Assembly: GCF_033807715.1 (NCBI RefSeq)
Contig: NC_084610.1
Span: 3,295,001-3,359,000 of the forward strand
DNA length: 64,000 bases
DNA from: Cololabis saira
Lineage: Eukaryota > Chordata > Actinopteri > Beloniformes > Belonidae
Direction: 5' to 3'
The notes under the pieces were generated by a model that saw only the letters and a list, made by a program, of their open reading frames with translations, was not told the origin of the DNA and did no database searches. Both the position numbers and the translations under genes were made by a program. The first letter of the stretch is position 1, and every line of letters starts with the position of its first letter. Positions 1-25,862 of this stretch are shown here, piece by piece.

Positions 1-279
1 CAAATTTAAAAGGTTTGATTACCTGGATGACGAGCTGATGTTTGAAAAATCCCAAAGTCTCGATTTATTTCATTCATGAGCGAGAACTGATATGATTGGG
101 TTTTAATTTACATTTATTTATTGTATTTTTAGCCACAGCTTTTGAATAAAATGTGTTTGAAAGTGACCAAAACTGACATCTCAACTTTCAACTCTACTTC
201 TGTTTAATATTACAAAGAATAAAACTGGTGAGTCCACAGGAATGAAATTATTAATTAGTATTGTTTGTTAACAGTCTAT

Positions 280-1382
280 GGGCTTTATTTACTAAAGGTT
301 TGCGTGTGTAAAAACGTGTGCAAACTTGACATCACCCGCAAACCAATGTGCCAGCTGATCTACTAACAGCGTGCAAAGAGGACTGTGCCTCTCAAATGCG
401 CAAAATAGCACACGCAATTCATTTAGTACTTTTGCCCTGATGAATAATCAATATGGGGCGTACCCGCCAGAAAGCGCTAAATACTGGGAGGGGAAAATGC
501 AAATAGGTTCATTTACCACACGCAATGAGATTTACCAAGCCCGAAAGTAATTGCGGGGATTGTGATTGCGTCTGTATTTAATACGTTCGAAAGGAAGGTG
601 CTAATCTGCCCAGCACCGATGGCTGCTGTTATTGTGGTGTTGTGCCGTATTCAGCACCCCTGCCGTGAAAAGCACCCCCTCATACACACTCACACAAACA
701 CATACTTAGGAGTTTCTATTATATATATTTACAAATATTATGGAAGACAACACAGTAAGCAGGCTATTAATTAATCACATCAATAACCATTTACCCGATT
801 TTTGTTATCTGTGACTGTGATTGTGGGAAAGTATGACTATTGTGGAATCCATGAGCGCATTTAAACATGAATCATTAACACAAAACTGGACGCTAAACAG
901 AACGTGACACGGAATGAGAATATAATTTTTGTCATTGTGTGTACGTTGTCATTTGTAGTAAATTAAACATGAGCATTTAGTCCTTTTTGACATTTACTCG
1001 TGAATAAGAGATCTGTGGGTTTATGTCGACGAGGGGGTGCTTTTCACGGCAGGGGTGCTGAATACGGCACCCCTGCACTTTTAGTAATGTTTAAATTTCT
1101 TTGCTGTAGTTCATGAATGTGTTTATTTGCCTCTTCCACTAATATTTCTAACTCCACCGCGTCAAATTTCATTTTGCGCTTGCGATCCTGCTTTCCATCG
1201 ACTCTCCATGGCGCAAACAGACACGCAACACCTCATTTAAATACTGCGGTTTGCACCTGTTATCAATTGCGCAAGCAATCTTAGTTGATCACCCGCAAAA
1301 CACACAACAACAGCACGTGCAAACTTTTTCAGTGCACACGCAATTTAGTACTCTTTATTTAGGATATTAGTAAATTGGGCCC
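280..1382. mobile_element. Non-autonomous DNA transposon with nested foldback
   Basis: Imperfect terminal inverted repeats GGGCTTTATTTACTAA and (opposite strand, right end) GGGCCCAATTTACTAA, with TAT on both outer sides. Short sequences rich in CGCAA/TTGCG follow at both ends, as in fish PIF/Harbinger-like MITEs. Inside, 642-681 and 1031-1070 form a perfect 40-bp inverted repeat. No intact transposase is present. Confidence 0.6.
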
Positions 1383-2160
1383 TATGTGATCAGATTTATT
1401 GATTACTGCTGAAGAATTGGGAAAAATTTAGTTGAAACTTATAAGTAAAAATAAGTAAAATGACTACTATTGCAAAGTTTCAAAAAGTTAACATACATTT
1501 CCCACAAGGCAAACCAGCAGCTTTGGCCTTAATCTTTATTGCTGAGGTAAAAACATCAGTTTCACTGACTTTGGATCAGTTATTCATTAGTCTAAGTATT
1601 TAAACATTTAAATATTGAACTTTTACTGCTGGTCTGCATGTTTTAAATGTTTAAATCATTATTTGATTTTGGCTAGGTTATCTGTCACAATAGTTACAAT
1701 CAAGGTCAAATCTAACTTTATTTCATACATGTGTTTCCTTTTTCTTTTTTTTTTTTTTTTAAACAAATAAAGTGCCGAAATATCTTTGGATTTACAGATT
1801 TGGTGTTTTTCTTCATGTTCTGAGTCCAGGAAAGCTGCAGGAAGGGTCTGCAGCTCTGTGAAAGATGTAAAAGAAAAGTCATCCGTGGACCTCCGACGGC
1901 AGTAAAGACTCCACTATCCGTCCATCGCCAGCCGTCTGGGCCGTTTAAGGGAAAGAAGAAGCTGCGGGAGGCGTTTGAAGAGAAATGACTCTGAAGGGGG
2001 GTTGTGTGAGGATTAGCAGGAGGATTCCAGGCGTGGCGTTTGCTCTCTAATCTGATGGACGGGTAAGATTCACTGGCAAATCCAACTTTCACCCAAGCAA
2101 CAAATAATAATAATAATAATAAAAAAGATGTTTCAGAAGCACTCTTCAAAGATCCTATGG
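1383..2160. other. Intergenic sequence, nothing recognised
   Basis: AT-rich. The minus-strand reading frame at 1718-2206 is low in coding character, runs into the transposon end and has no splice context, so it is not called. Confidence 0.4.
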
Positions 2161-2168
2161 GTGACATC

Positions 2169-2912
2169 CAGTACTGGAGTTGAGGGGGGATGAGGGGGAA
2201 CGGCATCCCCCCCTGAAATAAAAATGGTCCAAATCATCCCCCCTGTAAAACTGTCATCCCTCCTTTCCATCCCTCATGTCATTTCATCAATGAATGTGGT
2301 TTTACTGCTATTTCAACATTTAGAGTCATCACCAGAAAAATAACACCAGAAAAATAACTTATTTGACAATTTTCACCTGTTTCAAGTAAATTTTCACTTG
2401 AAATAAGTAGGAAAATCTGCCAGTGGAACAAGATTTATCTTGTAAAATCTTGTTCCACTGGCAGATTTTTCTACCTATTTCAAGTGAAAATGTACTTGAA
2501 ACAGGTGAAAATTGTTGTTTTTTCCAGTGATGAGTCTTGTTTTAAGTGTAATGAGATTTTTTTACTAAAATGAGACATTTTAACTAGAAATAAGACAAAT
2601 ATTCTTGTTAAGATTTTGAGTTTTTGCAGTGATCCATGTTACTTATCCTGTGAAGGACAGAGTCATATTGATAAGTTCAGAAAAGTGTTTTTTATTGTTG
2701 TGTTTTGATGTATTTGATGTAAGCCCAGTGGATATTTAAAGCTTACAGAAGGCTGCATTTAACTGCTGCTATGTCATTCCTGCAGTATTTCTGCTGGTGT
2801 TTTGGTCACTGCTATTATTTGTAATATCTTATTTGTAATCAGCACAAATTATCTGTCCCCATATGATAAAATCCACCATCCCCCCTGATTTTTTTTTACA
2901 ACTCCAGTACTG
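2169..2912. mobile_element. hAT-type non-autonomous element, copy 1
   Basis: Terminal repeats CAGTACTGGAGTTG at 2169 and its complement ending at 2912, flanked by identical 8-bp target duplications GTGACATC (2161-2168, 2913-2920). 744 bp, no coding capacity. A second copy lies inverted at 21287-22012. Confidence 0.9.
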
Positions 2913-2920
2913 GTGACATC

Positions 2921-3820
2921 ACAAGAGGCTTTGTCCAGTTCTTCTTGTACAGTTTATGTGACAGACTGTAAATGATCCTCTTTAACATCTGGACCAGTTG
3001 TGAGCAAGTACAAATCTGAGCCTCATCACGTTTCAGCAAATGGTGACAAATGTGACCTCATAGTTCCTGTTTTTTAATCAGTGCTCTGTATTTTATATTA
3101 TGTTTATACATATTGAAAATGGCTGATTTATTGATCTGAATTTTGCTGATCGAAGCAGGAAAATCTGTCCGTGATCATAATTGAAACCAATGGGAACTCA
3201 AACGTCAATGACGAGGGCTCCATCTAGTGGTTAGAACACTGAACTGCAGGAGTTTATGTGATTAAAATAAAAAAGACTCAAGCTGCAGCAACAAAAACAG
3301 ATTTATTGTTATGAAAGCAGGAATCAAGCAGCCGCAGGATTACGTGTCAGTACAGATTATAAAACTGGTGGTTTTATTGTATTTACTTTATTTTTCTCTC
3401 CTGCAAATATCTCAGATTTTCAAAATCAAAGTGAAATATGTTTTTTCTTTCAGCTCCAACTCATATTTTCTCTGAACATACCAAACATCTCTTCTGCACT
3501 TTTGCTCTTTTTCTTTTAGTTTTTTTTTTCTTCCAGATGTGTTTAAAAAAAATCAGGAAATCTGTGGCCGTTTGTTTCCTCTGATTTCCAAGGCACGTTG
3601 AACGTGGATGTTCTCCGTTGTTGCTCACATCCAGACGGACCAACAGAAATGTTTTAATCTCTTTGCAGCTGAAATAAACATAAATACAGTCTGGTACAAA
3701 AAAAACAAACCAAATTTTGGTGTCCAGAGTTAGATTTCACATCCATGACAGCTGCACCGGAGTGAATTGCCTTCGTACCAAATCTGAAATGATCTAAGCT
3801 GTCATCACTTAGACCCAATA
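2921..3820. other. Intergenic sequence, nothing recognised
   Basis: AT-rich with scattered T/A runs. Minus-strand frames at 3461-3905 look like chance. Confidence 0.4.
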
Positions 3821-3828
3821 GTGTAGAG

Positions 3829-4773
3829 CAGGGGTCGGCAACCCAAAATGTTTTAGAGCCATATTGGACCAAAAACACAAAAAACAAATATGTCTGGAGC
3901 CACAAAAAATTAAAAGTCTTGTATCAGGCTTAGAATGAAGGCAACACATGCTGCACGTTTCTATATTAGTTATAACTGGGGGAAGATTTTTTTTTTCATT
4001 ATGCACTTCGAGAAAAAAGACGAAATGTCGAGAAAAAAGACGAAATGGCGAGAAAAAAGTTGAAATCTTGAGAAAAAAGTCAAAATTTCGAGAAAAAAGT
4101 TGAAATGTTGAGAAAAAAGTCGAAATGTTGAGAAAAAAGTCGAAATGTTGAGAAAAAAGTCAAAATTTCAAGAAAAAAGTCGAAATGTTGAGAAAAAAGT
4201 CGAAATGTTGAGAAAAAAGTTGAAATGTTGAGAAAAAAGTCGAAATGTCGAGAAAAAAGTTAAAATGTTGAGAAAAAAGTCAAAATTTCAAGAAAAAAGT
4301 CGAAATGTTGAGAAAAAAGTTGAAATGTTGAGAAAAAAGTCAAAATTTCGAGAAAAAAGTTTAAATGTTGAGAAAAAAGTCGAAATGTCGAGAAAAAAGT
4401 CAAAATTTTCTAGAAAAAAGCTGAAATGTCGAGAAAAAAAGTCAAAATTTCGAGAAAAAAGTCAAAATATCGAGATTAAAAAGGAAAGGAAGAAAAAAAG
4501 AGAAAAAAAGGAAAAAAAGAAGTAAAAAAGGAAAAAATATAAAAAGAAGAAAAAAATAAAAAAAGAAGAAAAAAAGGAAAAAATATAAAAAGAAGAAAAA
4601 AATAAAAAAAGAAGAAAAAAAGGAAATAAAAAATAAAAAAAGAAGAAAAAAAGGAAAAAAAAAATAAAAAAAGAAGAAAAAAAGGAAAAAAAGGTCAAAC
4701 ATTTAAAAAAAAAGCTCCAGTAGCCACTAGGGCGGCGCTAAAGAGCTCTAGGGCTGCAGATTGCCGACCCCTG
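3829..4773. mobile_element. hAT-type element with 20-bp minisatellite, copy A
   Basis: Ends CAGGGGTCGGCAACCC and TTGCCGACCCCTG; an imperfect 8-bp duplication flanks it (GTGTAGAG/GTGTGTAG). Bases 4010-4480 are about 23 tandem copies of a 20-bp unit (GAGAAAAAAGTCGAAATGTT and variants), followed by a purine tract to 4705. The shared family core includes CCACTAGGGCGGCGCTAAAG near the right end. Further copies: 58500-59165 and 62955-63511. Confidence 0.85.
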
Positions 4774-4781
4774 GTGTGTAG

Positions 4782-5340
4782 TGATTCATCTTTTAAAGAG
4801 GAGAAGTTTTTTGTTCTGTGAATAAGGAGCCGCTGTGACTGGCTGGGCTGGTCTGGAGGAGTCCAGCCCTGAGGTGTCTGTGTCTCCAGCACGGCTTTAA
4901 ACCACCAGCACATCTGGTTCCTCATCAAACCAGAAACATGTGAATGAAGTAGAGGCCGTTTCCTGCCTTTTAACAGGTTCTTAGACACCTCCTTTTACAG
5001 ACAGAGCTCTGGCCTCGTTCTTGTCAGACAAAACAGTCTAACTGATCCTTTTATGTCACTGGTGAATTTGGAAGAAATAATCAAATTTCTTGTTTGCTTG
5101 CACAGAATTGATGAATAAAATGATTTAAAAAACCCTTCTAATCTGTTATTGAATAGGTATAGAAAATGTCTTCATGTGGTGATTTATAGGTAATCAGGAA
5201 AACCTGGACTTGATTTTCAATGAATATTAACCTGGGCTGGTAAATGTGGGAGGAAAACCAATCATTTAAAAATGTGACTGGCACACGTCCTTTTCACCTA
5301 AAATGATCTTTCTCAATGTAGAAGGTTGACTTCAAAATGA
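4782..5340. other. Intergenic sequence, nothing recognised
   Basis: No repeat ends, splice signals or convincing reading frames seen. Confidence 0.4.
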
Positions 5341-5735
5341 TTTGAAAATGGTTTTATAACCCTCCCAGACCGGTAGTTGCGACAATCACTTCTCCATTGC
5401 TCATGTCTTCCTCTTTTGGCATTGTGCTAACACAAATCCTCCAGACCAGCAAACTGTCAAAACTGCACAAGTTCTTAGGATTGCCCACATTATTATTCAA
5501 CCTAATTCCATTAGACTTTAGTGCAGAAATGAAGGAGCATGCAGAGGAAAACAAACGTAATAATGCAGCTTTCAATAACCACGTCTACCTCATACTGCTG
5601 CACCTTTCACTTCTTCTTAAAATTGTATATATGTTAATAAGAGTAATTTGCCTCTTTACTGTACAGTAAGCGAAATAACCGGAGTCAAATTCCCAGTCTC
5701 GTTTGACCTGGACAATAAACCTGATTCTGATTCTG
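5341..5735 (+). mobile_element. LINE 3' tail fragment
   Basis: Ends in CAATAAACCTGATTCTGATT, a tail typical of fish non-LTR retrotransposons (Rex1-like), after a 3'-untranslated-like stretch. The part around 5430-5500 resembles 55280-55390. Confidence 0.5.
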
Positions 5736-5764
5736 GTAAGCATAAAAATAACCATGTTAACCTG

Positions 5765-6467
5765 CAGAGGTGTCTTCAGTATTCACATTCATTACTCAGG
5801 TAGAAGTACAAATACTTCGTTACCTTACTTAAGTAGAAATTTTGGTTATCTATACTTCACTGGAGTAATTATTTTTCAGACGACTTTTTACTTTTACTCC
5901 TTATATTTTCACGCAATTATCTGTACTTTTTACTCCTTACATTTTAAAAACAGCCTCGTTACTCTATTTCATTTGGGCCTTTAAAAAAAAAACTATCCAG
6001 TTAAATTGCTCCATCCGGATAGAGTGAATTTGGTTGTGGTTGTTTCAGATGTTCTTGTCCAGTTTTGTTCTTACATCCATTCCCTCAGATTCCTGCAACT
6101 AAACTTGGATGTACATTCCAATAAAGGTTAGGATAAATGATAACATGAACATGAAGTTTGACTTTTTGCACCATTACAATACTTATAGGCAACTAGTCAT
6201 CATATCTGCTGCTCTCTGAAACACATGTTAATGCTCAATAGTACACATATATGCTTCTTTAATATATTTACATTATACTAAGATGCATTCATTTTCAATG
6301 ACTTTTGTCCTTAATGGCTTTTTCCCCCTTACATTACTTTTACTTTTATACTTTAAGTAGTTTTGAAACCAGTACTTTTATACTTTTACTTGAGTAAAAA
6401 CTTGAGTTGATACTTCAACTTCTACAGGAGTATTTTTAAACTCTAGTATCTATACTTCTACCTTTTG
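5765..6467. mobile_element. hAT-type element fragment (AAGTACAAATACTTCG family)
   Basis: Begins CAGAGGTGTC and shares long blocks with 28149-28500 and 29277-29590 (for example GTACAAATACTTCGTTACC). The right terminal repeat is missing. Confidence 0.65.
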
Positions 6468-6550
6468 TAGGGTTTTGATTTTATTTTGAAAATCCCGGAG
6501 GAATGCCATTGTTACTTTGTTCCTGGAGTTTATAAAGTTTTCAGAGTGGA

Positions 6551-6600
6551 GGCCCCGCCCCTAACCCCGCCCCGGCCACGCCCCCTGCCGTGCCTATAAA
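6551..6600 (+). promoter_or_regulatory. Core promoter of the alpha-tubulin gene: GC boxes and TATA box
   Basis: Three CCCGCCCC/CACGCCCC-type GC boxes lie between 6551 and 6586, followed by TATAAA at 6595-6600. The ATG is about 120 bp further on, which leaves room for a start site near 6625 and a short 5' untranslated region. The boxes are seen directly; the start site is inferred from TATA spacing. Confidence 0.75.
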
Positions 6601-6624
6601 GCTGCAGGAAATCCAAGTGCGACG

Positions 6625-6718
6625 GACCGCACTCACAGAATCTCCTTAAAGGTGCACTGTGAGACTCAACAGCGACACTTTTCCCCTCTTCCCTCAAAAA
6701 AGGAATCAAAGCAACATC

Positions 6719-6721
<3 letters not shown>
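6625..6721 (+). CDS. Alpha-tubulin exon 1 (5' UTR plus ATG only)
   Basis: The only coding content is the ATG at 6719-6721, followed at once by the donor GTGAGT. A first exon that ends right after the initiator codon is the standard arrangement of vertebrate alpha-tubulin genes. The 5' edge (about 6625) is inferred from the TATA box. Confidence 0.85.
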
Positions 6722-20518
<13,797 letters not shown>

Positions 20519-20601
20519 ACGAAGATCAAGTTCCCTCCAGAGCCGAGCGCTGATGTGCATTTCAATGCGTGGTGTTTAGACGAGTAACGAACGCCACTTT
20601 T

Positions 20602-20703
20602 AATAAACACCAGTTTCTCCAAAAAGGGACTTTTTGAATGAGAGAATCTCTCAACTTTGTTTTCTAATAAAGCTGTTTATTCCTAATAAAGCTGTTTATT
20701 CCT
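20602..20703 (+). terminator. Poly(A) signals of the alpha-tubulin gene
   Basis: AATAAA occurs at 20602-20607, 20666-20671 and 20685-20690. The last two sit in a 19-bp unit (AATAAAGCTGTTTATTCCT) repeated in tandem at 20666-20684 and 20685-20703. Which signal is used cannot be read from sequence alone. Confidence 0.7.
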
Positions 20704-21278
20704 TCTAAGTTTGTCTTTTTCTGAAAATCCTACTTTTTTAAATCCTTTTAATGCAGGAGAAACAATTTGGCACGGAAAGCTTTTCTTATCAATCATCTGC
20801 AGTCATATGACTCTCATAAGCCAGAGGAGATAACAGTGAAGTGTTTTGATTCCATTAGTTTCTAGGTCATCGTGAGCATGGAGGTCCAATAAAAACTCAT
20901 TTATGGCCAATTCTTTTTTATGACAACCATAAAATTGCAAAACAATTAGTAAAAAATCTAATAAAGTAATAACGTTCATTTTCTGGACATTAGCACAATA
21001 AAATAGCTTTATCTGATATTAAGCTTCTTGGATGAGCTTCGGGTATCCGGCCGCTAGAGGGCAGTGTTGTAACTAAAACCTGAAATGTAACTAGCTTTTC
21101 TGTGTCATAAAAGATCACTGCAAATTATTACAACTATCTTACGTTTCAATTTTCATGTAAATCATTATTGGAGCATAAATCATGACATTAAAATGAATGA
21201 GAAGCATTTTCTCCAGAATAGCCAAAATCATAAAACTGACATTGTAGGGTCTTTATTTGAATTCTTGTATTTAAATAT
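20704..21278. other. Sequence downstream of the alpha-tubulin gene
   Basis: Unique AT-rich sequence with one CTCF-like site (21051-21064). No exon seen. Confidence 0.5.
21051..21064 (+). promoter_or_regulatory. CTCF-like motif, plus orientation
   Basis: CCGCTAGAGGGCAG fits the CTCF core CCGCNNGNNGGCAG. Motif match only; occupancy unknown. Confidence 0.45.
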
Positions 21279-21286
21279 GGCCTAAC

Positions 21287-22012
21287 CAGTAAAAAAATTT
21301 AAAAAAATGAGGGGGGATGGTGGATTTTATCATATGGGGACAGATAATTTGTGCTGATTACAAATAATATAATATATTACAAATAATAGCAGTGACCAAA
21401 ACACCTGCAGAAATACTGCAGGAATGACATAGCAGCAGTTAAATGCAGCCTTCTGTAAGCTTTAAATATCCACTGGGCTTACATCAAATACATCAAAACA
21501 CAACAATAAAAAACACTTTTCTGAACTTATCAATATGACTCTGTCCTTCACAGGATAAGTAACATGGATCACTGCAAAAACTCACAATCTTAACAAGAAT
21601 ATTTGTCTTATTTCTAGTTAAAATGTATCATTTTAGTAAAACAATCTGATTACACTTAAAACAAGACTCATCACTGGAAAAAACAATTTTCAACTGTTTC
21701 AAGTAAATTTTCACTTGAAATAAGTAGAAAAATCTGCCAGTGGGACAAGATTTTTTTGCTTGTAATGAGAAGATAAATCTTATCCCACTGGCAGATTTTC
21801 AGAGTTATTTTTCTGGTGTTATTTTTCTGGTGGTGACTCTAAATGTTGAAATAGCAGTAAAACCACATTCATTGATGAAATGACATAAGGGATGGAAAGG
21901 AGGGATGTCAGTTTTACAGGGGGGATGATTTGGACCGTTTTTATTTCAGGGGGGATGCCATCCCCCCTCATCCCCCCTCATCCCCCCTCATCCCCCCTCA
22001 ACTCCAGTACTG
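21287..22012. mobile_element. hAT-type non-autonomous element, copy 2 (inverted)
   Basis: Complement of the family at 2169-2912. Right end CAACTCCAGTACTG intact, left end eroded to CAGTAAAAAA. Identical 8-bp duplications GGCCTAAC at 21279-21286 and 22013-22020. Near the right end TCCCCCCTCA is repeated in tandem (21961-22000). Confidence 0.9.
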
Positions 22013-22020
22013 GGCCTAAC

Positions 22021-22964
22021 AACAAACACAAAGTCTTTCAGTGGCACAGCCTTAAGTTTAAACAGCAGATTGATGTTTGGCATTTCTTAATAAATCAACA
22101 AGACCACATACTTTTCTCTTCTGCTTCAGGAGTTTTTTCCTCCTTCGATTTTCTGCAGACCCACCAGAGACAAACTGGTGTCCCCATTCAGATCTTAAAT
22201 CTCTGCTTCTCTGCTTTTTCCTCCCTTGGCCGGTAGATAAGACCTTCATACCGGCTCCATAATTGCTTTTGATGTAATTAAGGCTCAGTTTGGAGCGGAG
22301 TCTCGGTAGTGTGGACAGGGGATTTACAAAGGTCACGCAGGACAGAGACGAGGATGAATGTGCTTGACTGTGCCGGCGCAGTCACATTCCTACTGTTTCT
22401 GTTCAACACACAACGCTGGCGCTTAAATCTGATCTGCGGGGCTTTAATGCTGCCACACAATCACTTCTCCACACGACAAAAGGAAATTAAAAGAAGGTGA
22501 TATCAGAGAAACGACTCGGTGCAGCCTCATCCTGTCTGGGACGGATCAAGTATGGATATGAGCTCATGCATATCTGGCAGTTTTGAAGAACCAGCAACTG
22601 TTATTACAAGAAGATGTAAAGCAGAACAGGATTTTTAGTAATCTTTTGGCTGTTGTTAGATCTGCTGGGCAAACAAATGGTGTTAGTGTCAGGAAATCAA
22701 GTTTGGATTTTGATATGCACACTAAGGCAGTGGCCTTTTCCCCCCTTATGTATATTCAGGATTTGAAAACAATCGCGTGTTTTCATACACGGTGGTTGCA
22801 TCCCTCACCAGTTATTTGAAAATGTCCTTTTTTCCTAAATTATTTTTCTTTTCAACTCACATTATGACATGGCTGAAAAAACAAAACCCTTTAAAAAACT
22901 TAAATATTTTAGACAGTGGAGGTCATGGTCCATTCAGAATCATATTAATGTTCAGTGTTTGTTT
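22021..22964. other. Intergenic sequence, nothing recognised
   Basis: Mixed composition without repeat ends. The part 22240-22500 is less AT-rich and could be conserved non-coding sequence, but that cannot be judged here. Confidence 0.35.
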
Positions 22965-23160
22965 TATGTTTGATATAATGATAGACATTGTAGATGTAGA
23001 CGAGTACATGCTGTTTGGGTTGCAGAGAGACCTAACTCTGTCCTCCCGTCCTCCCAAGTACCTTCTCCTTAAAAGTATTTGTCAAGTAAGAACTACCAAA
23101 TTCACAAGGCCGGACTTGACATACTTGGAACTGAGAAAGTAACAGCTTGTTCACCGAAGT
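22965..23160 (+). repeat. 196-bp direct repeat, left copy
   Basis: Starts TATGTTTGATATAATG and ends CAGCTTGTTCACCGAAGT. The same 196 bp recurs at 24074-24269 with very few differences. Confidence 0.9.
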
Positions 23161-24073
23161 CCACTTTTAAAATGACGTCCTTCTACTGACGATTGAAAAC
23201 TGGCCAGGAAGCCTGGGAAAGAGGCAAGAATGTGGGGCCTCATGGTAAAGAGCTGCACATTGTTAAAGAGACTGTGAGTTCAAGTCCTGCCAGAGGTCTT
23301 CAGCCCGTTGACTTTAAGTAGCACAAATCCACTTTTAGAGTTCAACGCTAAAAATGAAAAGATAAATGCGCTATATGAGAGATGTCTTCTGTCTGAGTGT
23401 AGTTGGTGGTATGGAGTGTTTGCTCACGCCTTTAAGGCGCCAATGAAAAGGTGGTGCATGCTGGTTCAAACCATCCTCAGTATCTGGAGGCATCAGACCT
23501 TATAATTGGACCACTTTTTAAACGATGTCCTTCAACTGAGGACTGAAAACTGGCCAGGAAGCCTGCAAAGGAGGCAAGTATGTTGTGCACCATGGAAGAG
23601 TGCCACACGTTGTTAAACAGACTGTGAGTTCAATTCCCGCCGGACTTCTTCATCCAGTTGTCTTTAAGTAGAACTAAATCCACTTTTAGAGTTCAACACT
23701 CAAAATGAAAAGATAAATGCACTAAGAGAGATGTCTTCCCCCAAGGATACTGGTGGTGTGGAGGGATTGCTCAGGGCTATAAGGTGCCAATGAAACCCGC
23801 AGTATCTGGAGAGGTAGAAGCATCAGACCTTATACCTGGACCACTTTTAAAATGACGTCCTTCTACTGACGATTGAAAACTGGCCAGGAAGCCTGGGAAA
23901 GAGGCAATAATGTGGCGCCTCATGGTAAAGAGCTGTACATTGTTAAAGAGACTGAGAGTTCAATTCCCGCCAGAGATCTTCAGCCCGTTGACTTTAAGTA
24001 GCACAAAATCCACTTTTAGAGTTCAACGCTAAAAATGAAAAGATAAATTCACTAAGAGAGATATCTCATAGTC

Positions 24074-24269
24074 TATGTTTGATATAATGATAGACATTGT
24101 AGATGTAGACGAGTACATGCTGTTTGGGTTGCAGAGAGACTGAACTCTGTCCTCCCGTCCTCCCAAGTACCTTCTCCTTAAAAGTATTTGTCAAGTAAGA
24201 ACTACCAAATTCACAAGGCCGGACTTGACATACTTGGAACTGAGAAAGTAACAGCTTGTTCACCGAAGT
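24074..24269 (+). repeat. 196-bp direct repeat, right copy
   Basis: Same length and order as 22965-23160, offset 1109 bp. Confidence 0.9.
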
Positions 24270-24305
24270 TACAAACAGTTGGCGTAATTAGCACATTAAC
24301 CGAAC

Positions 24306-25155
24306 TGTATCGTGAACCCAGATGTGTTATACATCAAAATGTGCGTCTCCATCCTGCGACTATGCGCATTACTTTTTTCTTTCAAAAGTGTTACCGTGGC
24401 GACGCTAGATGCCATAAGGCGTGCCCCCCCTTCATCTGATTGGTCCATATTTGATAGTTCCCCAAAAGCCACCAAATTTTGCATGCAAGGCAGGCCTGGC
24501 AATAAATTTGATATTTCATGGTTTGTATTAATGGGCGTGGCAAAATGGCTCAACAGCGCCCCCCGGAAAACTTTGTGCCTCAAGCCCCACAATACGGTTT
24601 GACGTACATGCACGAAAATCGGTACACGCCTGTATCATGTCGCAACTTATAGAAAAGGCTCTGGGCGCCATGGCCGAAACCCAACAGGAAGTCGGCCATT
24701 TTGAATTGTGTAATTTTGGCGCAATTTATGCCATTCCTTCGGCAATTAATACGGCCCGAACCATAACGTGCACCCAGGTGTGTTATACATCAAAATATGC
24801 GTCTCCATCCTGTGACTACGCGCATTACTTTTCTCTTTCAAAAGTGTTACCATGTCGACGCTAGACGCCAAAAAGCACGTCCCCCTCTTCATCTGATTGG
24901 TCCATGTTTGATAGTTCCCCAAAAGTCACCAAATTTTGCATGCAAGCCAGGCCTGGCGATAAATTTGATATTTCATGTTTTGCATTAATGGGCGTGGCCT
25001 AACGGCTCAACAGCGCCCCCTAGAATACTTTTCTCTGCCATAACTTTTGAATGGTTTGACAGAGAGTCGTGGGTGGTGTCATTTCTGATATGCTTATGGG
25101 GGGCGGTGGCCGTGAGTGCAAGGGACCGTTCATCGCTGCTTGCAGCTTTAATTGT
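24306..25155. repeat. Dispersed repeat, CGCTGCTTGCAGCTTTAATT family
   Basis: Two related halves (CAAAATGTGCGTCTCCATCC near 24335 and CAAAATATGCGTCTCCATCC near 24792), GGGCGTGG, CAACAGCGCCCCC, ending TTCATCGCTGCTTGCAGCTT. Pieces recur at 25364-25745, 26200-26350 and 30617-30655. Class not identified. Confidence 0.65.
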
Positions 25156-25263
25156 GTTTTAAAACCTGTGTAAACTCATGTGTTCTACCTGTTGAACATT
25201 TTTTACTTGTATTATAGTCCCTTCTTTATTTTTTGAGGATATTATTCAGCCATAGTCATATTA

Positions 25264-25745
25264 TTAGGGCCTGAGCACTTACAGTGCGAAGGCCCTATTG
25301 TATCTGTAGGAATTATTCTTTCTTTATTCTCTCTTCTGACGAGGGATTTTTTTCACCCTAAACGTCCCCCAAAAGTCACCAAATTTTGCAGGCAAGCCAG
25401 GCCTGGTGAAAAATGTGATATTTAATGGTTTGCATTCATGGGCGTGGCCTAATGGCTCAACAGCGCCCCCTAGAATACTTTGTGCCTCAAGCCCCACAAT
25501 ACGGTTTGACGTACATGCACGAAAATCGGTACACACCTGTATCATGTCACAACTTAAAGAAAAGTCTCTTGTCGCCATGGCCGAAACCCAACAGGAAGTT
25601 GGACATTTTGAATTAATCATGTCATTTTGGCGAAATTTATGCCATTCCTTCGGCAGTTAATACGGCCCGAACCGTAACGTGCACCCAGGTGTGTTTTACA
25701 TAAAAATGTGCGTCTCCATCCTCCGACACCACGCATTACTTTTCT
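25264..25745. repeat. Same dispersed repeat family, start of a copy
   Basis: Opens with the hairpin TAGGGCCTGAGCACT/AGTGCGAAGGCCCTA (25264-25297) and continues with the blocks of 24306-25155 before stopping at 25745. Confidence 0.6.
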
Positions 25746-25792
25746 CAGTCTGGACATGTTAATCTTGTGGCACATAGTTGGTTTGATGGGTT

Positions 25793-25862
25793 GCTGTAAA
25801 GCTCAGGAGGTAGAGAATGTGTTTGAGATGTTGCAGGACTGAGTTCAATTCTATGCAAAACT
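25793..25862 (+). pseudogene. tRNA-like sequence (D arm and B box)
   Basis: AAGCTCAGGAGGTAGAG has the shape of a tRNA D arm (GCTC pairing with GAG) and GAGTTCAATTCTATGC resembles a T arm with B box. The anticodon and acceptor stems do not pair well, so at most a decayed tRNA or tRNA-derived element. Confidence 0.4.

Noticed and set aside
1718..2206. 162-codon minus-strand frame
   Set aside because: Ends in poly-Lys from a T-run, begins inside a hAT end and has no recognisable domain.
4265..4702. Lys/Glu/Phe-rich frames
   Set aside because: Translation of the 20-bp minisatellite and purine tract of a hAT-type element; likewise at 37.1, 58.6 and 63.0 kb.
25793..25862. Functional tRNA gene
   Set aside because: D-arm and B-box text is good, but acceptor, anticodon and T stems do not pair.
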